Assembly (NCBI GenBank): GCA_022605405.1
Contig: JABYQQ010000011.1
Location: 1,585,942-1,649,941, forward strand
Direction of reading: 5' to 3'
Length of the DNA stretch: 64,000 nucleotides
Source of the DNA: Earliella scabrosa
Lineage: Eukaryota; Basidiomycota; Agaricomycetes; Polyporales; Polyporaceae
The translations under genes and the position numbers were made by a program. The notes below the pieces were generated by a model that saw nothing but the letters and a program-made list of their open reading frames with translations, made no database searches and was not told the origin of the DNA. Positions 55,691-64,000 of the stretch are shown piece after piece; position 1 is the stretch's first letter; each line of letters starts with the position of its first letter.

Positions 55691-56330
55691 CTAGCGCGCC
55701 CGTGCGCAGTCCGAGAGTGGCACGGTACAACGGCGCGGCATGGCGCACTCCTCGCGAGTAACTGCACGGCTAGCCTCTAGGACACCATGTCGGTTGCGCA
55801 GAGCATCTGCCAGCAACGACAGGGTGCTGCGCCGCCGCCATAAGCACTCTGTCCTTCTGCTGGCGCACTCATGCGCAGTCGGAGAGTGGTACGGCGCAAC
55901 GGCATCGTATGGCGCGCTGCTCGGGCCCGGCGACTGCACGACGACACCACGCCGGTCGCACCAAGCAGCTACAACGATGGTGCGATCTGTCGCCGCCGCA
56001 TTACGCACCTGCCTCCGCCCCCGTACATGCTCTCGCCTCCGCTCCGCTGGCGCGCCCGTGCGCAGTCCGAGTGAGGCGCGGTACAACGGCGCCCCATCGC
56101 GCACCGCTCGGGCCCGGTGAGTCCATGACGAGGACACCACGCCGGTCGCGCCGAGCAGCTACGACGACCGGGCGTGGCCAACCGCCTCCGCGCCCTGCAT
56201 TGAAGCCCCTCCTCCGTCTTCGCTCTGCCCGCGCGCTCGTGCGCAGTTCGAGTCCGCGAGTGGCACGACACAACTGCGCCGTACCGCGCACTCCTCCCGC
56301 CGCGGCTCAACGCCAACTCGCTCCTTGACT
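55691..56330. repeat. Degenerate ~180 bp tandem satellite, four copies
   Basis: Units share a core like CGTGCGCAGTCCGAG..GTGGCACG..ACAACGGCGC. The cores start near 55701, 55871, 56057 and 56239 (spacing ~170-187 bp). Copies 2 and 3 also share GACACCACGCCGGTCGC and AGCAGCTAC. GC-rich, without a coherent reading frame. Confidence 0.7.
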
Positions 56331-56562
56331 GTGCAATGGGGCACATGCTGCGATGTCCGACGTCCCTGTGGGTTCCGCTGACACGGCTCCTCTGTCTCTG
56401 TCTCATCGAACACTGTAGAATAGAGAATAGTACAGAATACAACAATATGTTCTCGTACCGGCGAAGTAACAATCTCTGCTGCCACGACCGCTGGGTGCGT
56501 CAAAAACCCTCCCGAGTAGAGGGGAAAAAGCTACCAGCGGCGACGGGTGCATACGCGCGATC

Positions 56563-59500
56563 TCAGCCTTGGCTGCTGCCCTCCACGAACTCCGGCTGTT
56601 CTTCCGGGAGGCTGAAGTCGTAGTCCTCTTCGATAATCCGGAGAGCGCGATATTCATGAGGCTTCAGCGTCGCCAGCCATTGCGGGTTGTAGCAGTTGCG
56701 CCAGAGACCTTTGGCAGGGTTCCCCAACTCTGCCCTGATAGGATACGCCTCGTCCCGCTTGCGCGGAGCACTACCGCCCGTACGTTTCTTCAAGACCAGA
56801 TTCTCGAAGTCGTCGATGTGGATCTCGTCGAGCCGGCGGAGGAGGTTTCTCAGTTCGTCGCTCATCCAGAGGACCCGATGAATGATGAACTTGTTCTCGC
56901 GAGACCGCTGCTTGGAGCCCTCCGCGTCAGTCTCGTCCTCGCTGAGGTTCCCGGCGCTGAGTCGGCTGATGAGGTCGACGTGCTCGTCGAAACCGTGATC
57001 AATGATGACCGCTACCCGGCCTTCGTATAGCTAGGGACATAGTGAGATCGTGATAGATGTAGAATATCGGTATGGATACGCACTGTGGTCCTTCGCGCAC
57101 GCGCACGCTTCTTCTTTGCATCCTCGTCGCTATCAAAGTCGGGAGACGGGTTCTGGATCTGTCGCACTCGAGCGCGAACATGTTCCATGTGCGAGTCCAA
57201 TGCGGCGCCGAGGTGGTAAACCGTCCAGTACCGCTCAGGGAATTGCAGGTCTTCCCGTTTGTATTCACCGCCCTCGAGACAGTGGATCAGGTGGCGTAAG
57301 AAGTAGTCGCGAGCATCCACATTGTAAGGGAATGTGGCCCAAGGCTGGGAGCAGTCGACACGGAATTTGCTGGGCGAGAAGTACTCCTGATCGATGGGAC
57401 TCCTGTTGTACGCGCTGATCTCGTCCTCCGTGAGCGGCGGACATTTCGCAGCTATCTCCTGGTACGACCTTGCACCGAGGAGCTTCTTGAGATGGATACG
57501 AACGACTCGCTGAAAGTACATCAGTGGGCATATAATCTGAGCACTCGAGGATAGGCGTACTGCAGCGCGGTTCAGGTACAAGAGTTCGATGGCGGCCATC
57601 TCTTCGATCTCGGCGCGCGTTCGCGGCTTGCCATCCTCGGAAGGAGGCAGCTCAATGCGGGACGCCTTGGAGCGGGATGCCTTCGGGGCACGAAGTCTCT
57701 TGGTCTGGACGGGGGGCACCGTCGTCGAAGTGGCCGCTCCCTGTTCCATGCCAGCCAACCGCTTCTCGAGCTTCTCTAGACGCTTAATCACGAATTTACT
57801 GTTGATGCAAGTCAGGTCAGGAGGCTCCGGATGAATTGACGATGACGACTGGTACTCACTTAAACGCACAATTCTCCGTCATCATCACATTCACTTGATC
57901 CAGGATATGGAATGTGAGTTGTTCTTGCCCGAAACCGCGTCGAGCGTTCTTGTTCGCCGGCCTTTTCTGCTGGGTACTAGGCAGCTCGAACATCGTGCGT
58001 AGATTGACGGGCTGCGGAGGCCGCTCGGGGTCGTCCTCCGTCGCCCTAACGCCCTCCTCGTCCTCGTCCTCGTCCCCGGCACCGGTCCCCTCCTCGTTGC
58101 CAACGCCCTCCTCGTCCCCGGTTCCACTTCCGAGCTGGCGAAGGACCTTTAGCTGAATGATAGCGTCATAGCAATGCTAGATGAATACATACATAATTCT
58201 CCATGAAGTCTTCTAATTCGGCGCTGATGTCTGGATTGAGGTCGTCGTCGTCGTCGTCAAGCTCGCCGTCATCATAATCCCGTTCATCAGAGCTGTCCTC
58301 GATGTCAGCGTCGTCCTCGCTGGCCCGGGCGTCCGCATCCATGGGATCGTCGTCGTCGTCGTCGTCGTCGTTGTCGGCAACCGTGCGTCTCTTCCTCGTC
58401 TGCTTCTTCGCTAGTAGCCGCTGCAATGTCAGGCAAGGTCCGGGTATCAGTGTTTGACTTATGGTGAAGCAGTATCGGAGGGACATACCTTTGCGATGTT
58501 GAAGCGGACCGCATTGCGCTTGTCGCGATCGCCGCTGTACGGGTGCCCACGCGACCGCGGAGTCTTCGGATGAGACGAAGGCTTCTGGAGAGCCTTCCCG
58601 GGGCGGGGTGCATGAGGAGAGCGTCCAGGCGTCGCTGGAGGGGCAGCAGCAGCAGCGACTGGTGCCGAGATGCCAGCTTGAGGCTGAGGAACTTGCTGAG
58701 CTTGCTCTGGCTGCATGTACTGCAACATGTTATACGCATATTGGTACCCAGGCTGAGGGGCACGCTGCTAATCATGATCAGCGCCGGAATAGACGCGACA
58801 ACTTGTCAACTCGAGCTCACATTGTCCAGGTTCGGCTGATGCATCTGCGGGATAGGTGCCACAGGCTGTCCGATGGGCTGAGCGGGGTTCACGTACTGCA
58901 TCTGTGGCAAGTACTGGACCAGCTGCGCGTGTTGCAAGGCCGCCTGAGGGAGATGAATCAAGGGAGCCTGCAGGGGCAGCTGCGCGTGCTGAAGAGGCTG
59001 CACGAGAGGTTGCGCGGGTTGGGGAGGGTACTGCGGGGCCCCTTGCTGTTGTTGCTCGCCCTGGCGAGTCGTCAAGGGCTGCACATGGTCAGCCAGCTGC
59101 TGCTGCTGAACGGGGGGAGGTTGCGGAACGCGTTGGGATCCGATGACGCGTGGTGTGGGCGGCAGGTTAGGAAGAGCGCGACGCGGGGGAGGTGTCTGAA
59201 GGACAGCTTCTTCAGCTGGCCGCGGCTGCATCGCGGCTGCAGCCCGTTCTGCCATGCGTCGGAGCGGACCTTTCTTCCGGGTTTTTGGGGTCTCTGGGAT
59301 AGTGAGAGGGGGTGCCCAGTGCTAAATGCGACTCAGCTGGTGGAGGAGAACTGGAGCACACGATAGGCGTACCACGGCCTCTGTCCGACTGGACTTCTCG
59401 TTCTCAAGTTGATCGGCGCCACGATTACGACGCTTGCGACCACGGGCGGCTTGCTCCGGAGAACCAGTGGCGCGCGACAGCGCCTGAACTGCGGGCGATT

Positions 59501-59720
59501 CAGGAGGAGTAGTTGAAGGAGCTCCGCCGGCGGGGTCTTCGTGCCTCGGCGGAGTGGCTGGGAGGCGGTTGTCGTGAGAGGCTTCCGCAGGCGTCTCCGC
59601 TGGGGTCTGCGATGACGGACCACCTTCAAGGTGGCCACTCGGCTTCGGCTCCGGAGGGAGAGGACGCGTGAGGGCGGGAGGTTGCTCTGGAGGCGGAGGG
59701 CGTGGTTCTGTAGATGACAT
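56563..59720 (-). CDS. Hypothetical acidic, glutamine-rich protein (913 aa)
   Basis: Eight exons (59720-59373, 59291-58821, 58764-58489, 58420-58193, 58146-57860, 57798-57561, 57509-57084, 57030-56563) join in phase with consensus splice sites, so the gene looks intact. The N-terminus is Pro-rich with a KRRNRG basic patch. The second and third exons are Gln/Pro-rich with poly-Gln and poly-Ala runs. The fourth contains poly-Asp runs coded by GTC/GAC repeats. A short coiled coil (KRLEKLEKRLAGM) precedes a better-ordered C-terminal third with RVVRIHLKKLLG, FPERYWTVYHLG, GRVAVIIDHGFDEHVDLI and NPAKGLWRNCYNPQWL. I recognise no domain. The composition suggests a nuclear, chromatin- or transcription-associated protein. 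It lies next to and co-oriented with a Plavaka transposase and could be an accessory ORF of that element. Confidence 0.72.
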
Positions 59721-60126
59721 ATTCAAGAGCGGAAACGAAGTGCAGAGTTAGCGAGGGACTTGCCTGCGCTTCTATAGACATTCAATACAAAGCCTCATTG
59801 AGCAGGCGCGCCACTCAGTAAGGAACGAAACACAATGGAAGACAAACGCGCCGCGCCGAAGGGCTCCCAAAAGAATGTGACGACACCTAGCGGCTCCTAG
59901 AGGCTAGAGCAATAGACCACAATGGAAGACGTACGTACCGCGTCGAAGGGCTCCCGAAAGAACTTCGTGAAGACACCCAGAGGCTCAGGCTTTTAGCGTA
60001 TCACATCGAATCCGCCAGCGGCATGACATCATGCAGTAACTACAGAGATGGTCCGACGTAATGTTCAGCTCTGAAACGCTCAATAAGCACGACCGAGGAA
60101 ACCCGCAACGTGTCAAGCACAGAGAA
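59721..60126. other. Intergenic with an 87 bp direct repeat
   Basis: Lies between the transposase 3' end and the start of the 913-residue gene, so it should hold that gene's promoter. Contains two diverged copies of an ~87 bp unit. Confidence 0.5.
59831..59982. repeat. Two-copy direct repeat, period 87 bp
   Basis: CACAATGGAAGAC starts at 59831 and 59918. Both copies continue with CGCG-rich sequence, GAAGGGCTCCC, AAAGAA and ACACC-AG-GGCTC. The first copy is complete; the second is slightly diverged. Confidence 0.75.
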
Positions 60127-63100
60127 CTAGGGACTCACCCTGTCCAGTGACCGCACCACAACACACTCGCGCCCAATGCTCTCCGGAACGTACATGAGCG
60201 CTGCAAAATGACAAGTCACGTCTGCCAGACGCACTACTTCCTGTTCAGGTGAGAGTTCGTTGTAGCATAGCCAGGAAGGGACGTCTGGGAACTTCCGATA
60301 TGGATCCAATGGGATGTGCTCTTCGGACAGCGTCTTGAACCGATGTACTAGGATGAAGGGTTCCTCGACAGTTGTTTCGGCATCGATGCGTCGTGTGTGG
60401 TAGAATATCTCAGAGATCTGGCCAGCGACAACCTCTTGGCTGGATGGGACAGTGAAGAGGATGAAGGAGTTACGTCGACCCCCTGTGGACGTGGCGTAGG
60501 TGACACCGTCGTGATCGACGCTTCGCACGAATTCGGCCGAATCGGGGAGGTAGCGCAAGTCGCCTATGCGTCCTTCGTGGATGGAGCCAAACGGCGTCGA
60601 TGCGGTCGCGTTGATGAGCGCGCGAACACTGTCGTAGGTGTCGAGGGGCAACGTGCGATGCACTCCCGCCTTGCGACGACGCGACGAGTCCTGATCGTCT
60701 TCGCTCACGATCGACGAGAGAATGTCCGTCGTGTTTGATCCCTTGCGATGGCTCTCGAACGCTTCGCGGAAAGCGCGTAGCATGTCCTGGTACGCAGTTA
60801 GCGTTGGCCACTTTGCACTATCCATCATCCAACGTAACGTTGCGCCAATATAGAAATACCGAATGAATGTTCCGGGCATCTCAGCTGTAATATCATCAAT
60901 ACTTAAGCAAGGTTTCAGGAAGCGGACTCACCGGATTTGTGATTTGTGTTCAGCCTCTGAAGTAGCCCATTGTATCGTTCGAAGGGAAAGGCCCACCACC
61001 CATATGTCGGTCCGAAGAGCAGCAGGCATTCCCTGAGATGAAGAGAGAGGTGATGGTTAGGGACAAGCTGGGCATCGTATAGCGTTCTCAGGCCTTGTAC
61101 GTATGCCTCCATGTGGGAATCGAAGGCGTTCGCGCGCTCGGGAGACATAGAGCGTCGAGTCGCGAGGTCGACGGCCGCAACGAGATGCATGTAGTTCTCC
61201 AGGGCGAGAGCTTCTTCATGTGAAGCGGTTGGTATACCCCAAAGGCGCACCAGCGTCATCACCATAGGTACGGTACATAGGGTCCTCCAGTGGTCAGCCT
61301 TCAGTTTGCCGTGAGCTCGCTCTCCGATTGTGCGGGGAGGCCTCTCAAGCTAGGACGGAATGAACATTGCAGAGATGTCGGCGCGTAGCTCCTTCAACAC
61401 AGAAGAGGTGAAGATCCCGCTGATGTCTTCTGGCTCCGGCTCATCGCCAGGCAGGCGGAATTCGACCATGGAATATGGCTGCGTAGGTGGCAGTTTGAAC
61501 GCGCCTATTCCTCCAGGAACCTTCTTCACCTTCCTCGCACGGCTTTTTCAATGCTTCGCCCATGACGGATATGGCGATGACTCACCCATTCAAGCAGGAC
61601 TGCGGCTATTCCAGCCTTCGTGCTCTTGCTCGGAGGTATCTCGACGTTGTTAAACTTTGCAACGGCTACCAGATAGTCTCGCCTCGCGCGGGCCATGACG
61701 TTCTCGTGACCAGCAACTAGACCTCTGTGAATCAGTCTGAGTTGCTCTCCCTGCTGGTCTTGGGTATGCGCTGCCGTTCGTTGCGGTGTAGCGCGCTTTT
61801 CCGCGGTCTTCAAGCCCCAAATACGGATGCAGTGGTGGCGGAGCTCGCCCAGGAAAAGATTATGCATGGCATCGAGAAGAGCATACCGCGTAGGGTCCCA
61901 GTATGGTAGACGGAGGAGCTCGGACCATCGGATTCCGTGGGCGTCGAACACATTCTTCCGCTCCTTGCCCGTGCGTGCTTGGCGATACGCGTTCGCGTGC
62001 TTGAGATGCTCTGTCCACGAGCAACCCGGCGGCCATGTGGATCGATCGACGTTGTTGATGTCCTTCTCGAGCAGCTGACAGAAGCTGCAGAAATGAGCGG
62101 CAGAGTACGAAGCGAAGCCAGCCGTCTTCCGCAGGGCGGGCAGATCGCAGATGAGTGGCACTACCGCAACGCGCACAAGGCGTCCCGCCGGGCGCTCTGC
62201 GGTGCGCTGGAGGAGGATTCCCGAGTGCCACAGCTGCAGCAACTCGTCGACGAGGGGTTGGAGGAGGTGGTTCAGTTGGTGTACATTGGGCTCGTGGGGT
62301 CCAGGAATGATCGCAAACAAGAAGATGTTCTCCGGGCGATAACGGAGATGGGGAGGCAGGTTGAGGCAACACAGGTACACGGCTCCTATGCTGTGCGACT
62401 TCCCCGCAGCCTTGTTGCCCCGCGGGTTGAACCAGTCGACGAACAGGCTGAACACTAGATGCAACTCGCCGTCGACCTGCACCGAGAACGACGTCTTGCC
62501 GTCAGGGCCTATGAGGCCCCGTATGCCGGGTGTCTGCATGATGTCAGTCCACGCGTCGGTACGCGTCGGCTCTACCCATGAGTCGGCGATGAACTTCTCG
62601 ATGCCAATGCGCAAGAGGAATTCGGCTAGCCACGCCTTGAGACTCCGACACGGGTACGTGCGAAATGGCGTCCATTGGGAATGTCTCGTATCGCCTGGCA
62701 AGACCGCTCCAATAATCCTCTCGAACACGAGAGGCTCATTACAAGCTTTCGCGGCAGGCGTCTTCTTGTGGGTGCAGAAGCGAGGGAAGGGGTCGCGGGG
62801 CTTTGAGAAGTCGGCTTCATATATGGCAAAACATTCGCGACAACATGCATAGGTGACGATATCGGGGACGAGATGGAGCATCTTCATCGCGGTACGGACG
62901 TCCTTAGGGAGATTCTCCATGAGCAGGCGTTGTGTTTGAGTGGGCGCAGAACCTTGCGCGATGATCATGCCGAGGATGACGACCTTGAGTGTGGAGAGGA
63001 CATATGCGGTGATGGGACGAGACATAGCTGCTATGGCGTGGAGGACCGTCACCATCATAAGGCATGCTAACAAAACGAGCTCCATCGAGGTACGTGTCTC

Positions 63101-64000
63101 GAGCGCGGGAGCTGTGAATGCACAATTAGAATACAAGCAATAGGGCAGGTGAGGAAAGGAAGACGAACGAGGCGTTATAAGGATTGGTCTCTCATCGTCC
63201 GGAAGCACGTAGTAACCTGGGACTCGAGCGAGTACCTTTGCTTGATCCATGACCACGCAAGTATCCTGTCCAGTCGAGCGAGCTGCACGTCAAGCCGCTT
63301 CATGTTCGACGTGCGCCTGTTGTCGGCATCATTGTGGCCAAGGGGCAGGATGGTCGCGCGCAGCTCCTCTTTCCTCTGTTCGAGCCAGGAACGGAAGTCA
63401 ATGAAGGCAGAGTTGTGGGCCACGGACGCCAGCGCTCCCGGAGGCTCAGAGGCGGATGAGGGAGCTGATTCGAAGACGAGCCTAGTTGACAGTGGTACGT
63501 GAAGGGATCGGCGATAGATCTGCGCCTCTAGCTTCCCCATGGCGACGATACGAGCTCGCGCCTCATCCTAGTGTAGGTATCAGTCGGTCTATGTTGGGCA
63601 AGGAGGTAAAATGGTGACCTTCAACGAGAGATGGCTAAATGAGTCCACGATAGCTTCTGTATAATCCGCCTCCACTACATCCTGGATGCCACATGAAAAG
63701 TGTGTAGTAGATAATCGCAGGGAGGACGAAGACTTACTTGGGACGGGATTGTAGACATCGCCGCAGCGCCTGACGACGGCAGTTTGTCGACGACGGAATC
63801 CAGCACGTCACGGTTGCGAACGGGCATTGAGTTCGATGTCGTCGGCCGTAGAGTGGTGAACAGGATCTCAGAGGCGACTCGTTGCTCTTGATCTTTTGCC
63901 CGAGCTTGACGCTTCCTCTCGGCCAGCTGATGAAGTTTGTAGTCGGATGTTGATAAACGGGAACCAGGGCGGATGACTCCATCGCCGTCTTCGTATGTGG
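60127..64000 (-). mobile_element. Plavaka-type (CACTA superfamily) DNA transposon, truncated by window edge
   Basis: Defined by the transposase it carries. The right part lies outside the window, and I could not fix terminal inverted repeats or a target-site duplication on the left. The 87 bp direct repeats at 59831-59982 could be subterminal repeats, and the 913-residue gene could belong to it; neither is proven. Confidence 0.6.
60127..64000 (-). pseudogene. Plavaka-family DDE transposase, partial at the right edge, probably inactivated
   Basis: Upstream exons (to ~63236) have DYKLHQLAERKRQAR and LDVQLARLDRILAW. The main exon (below ~63110 to ~61590) has the hallmark order DIVTYACCRECFAIY, FCTHKK, FSLFVDWFNPRGNK, PLICDLPALRKTAGF, FCSFCQ and LLDAMHNLFLGELRHH; the three conserved Asp regions are the likely DDE-type catalytic set. 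Later exons give FGPTYGWWAFPFERYNGLLQ, TNHKSG|AEMPGTFIR and a conserved C-terminus ending near 60127. Two faults: a TAG (61352-61350) sits where relatives read Trp in a PSW motif, and I find no phase-compatible splice from 63236 to the main exon. It would have cut and pasted the element; this copy probably cannot. Confidence 0.72.

Overview
This window reads as nuclear DNA of a filamentous basidiomycete, most likely a wood- or litter-decaying agaricomycete. Genes are dense and on both strands. They are broken by many 45-75 bp introns with GT..AG (rarely GC..AG) borders, and in almost every gene reconstructed here the exon phases join cleanly. The gene content fits too: an AA9 lytic polysaccharide monooxygenase, a GH76 enzyme, a BNR_4-type secreted protein, a FunK1-like kinase fragment, agaricomycete-type F-box proteins and a Plavaka-type DNA transposon. 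Nothing bacterial, viral or organellar is seen, and I found no tRNA, rRNA or CRISPR.

Layout. 1-965: 5' end of an adenylate-forming (NRPS-like) enzyme, running off the left edge. 2.2-13.4 kb: two diverged copies of an undescribed single-pass membrane protein family, separated by a complete 8.0 kb non-LTR retrotransposon (3600-11622) with intact ORF1 and ORF2, a poly(A) tail and a perfect 15 bp target-site duplication. 14.7-19.0 kb: a head-to-head pair of RNA 3'-end factors, CFIm25 (minus) and the exosome nuclease RRP6 (plus), sharing a 179 bp promoter with two GTGAC-type inverted repeats. 19.4-25 kb: an alpha/beta hydrolase, an F-box/zinc-motif protein and a kinase C-lobe fragment. 25.5-35.2 kb: a 1566-residue RhoGEF (minus) divergent from a 19-exon SulP-STAS-cNMP transporter (plus). 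36.3-41.4 kb: secreted GH76, the haem protein DAP1, and a secreted BNR_4-like protein. 41.9-43.6 kb: two divergent unknown genes. 44.0-47.1 kb: a second F-box/zinc-motif gene, paralogous and inverted relative to the one at 21.2-24.0 kb. 47.9-49.1 kb: the decayed 3' end of another LINE. 50.0-52.2 kb: a ZIP metal transporter. 52.8-53.9 kb: AA9 LPMO. 54-56.5 kb: gene-free DNA with a degenerate ~180 bp satellite. 56.6-59.7 kb: a 913-residue acidic and glutamine-rich unknown. 60.1 kb to the right edge: a Plavaka-family transposase that looks inactivated.

Working together. Cell-wall or lignocellulose secretion (GH76, BNR_4, AA9) and transport or housekeeping genes are interspersed with three transposable-element episodes of different age: a very recent LINE insertion, an old LINE relic and a decaying Plavaka element. 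The items least explained by known families are the split membrane-protein pair, the F-box/zinc-motif pair, and the LINE ORF2, which has no AUG for its first 234 codons and a damaged RNase H-like domain. Exon coordinates were worked out by hand from splice consensus and reading frame; they are internally consistent but untested.
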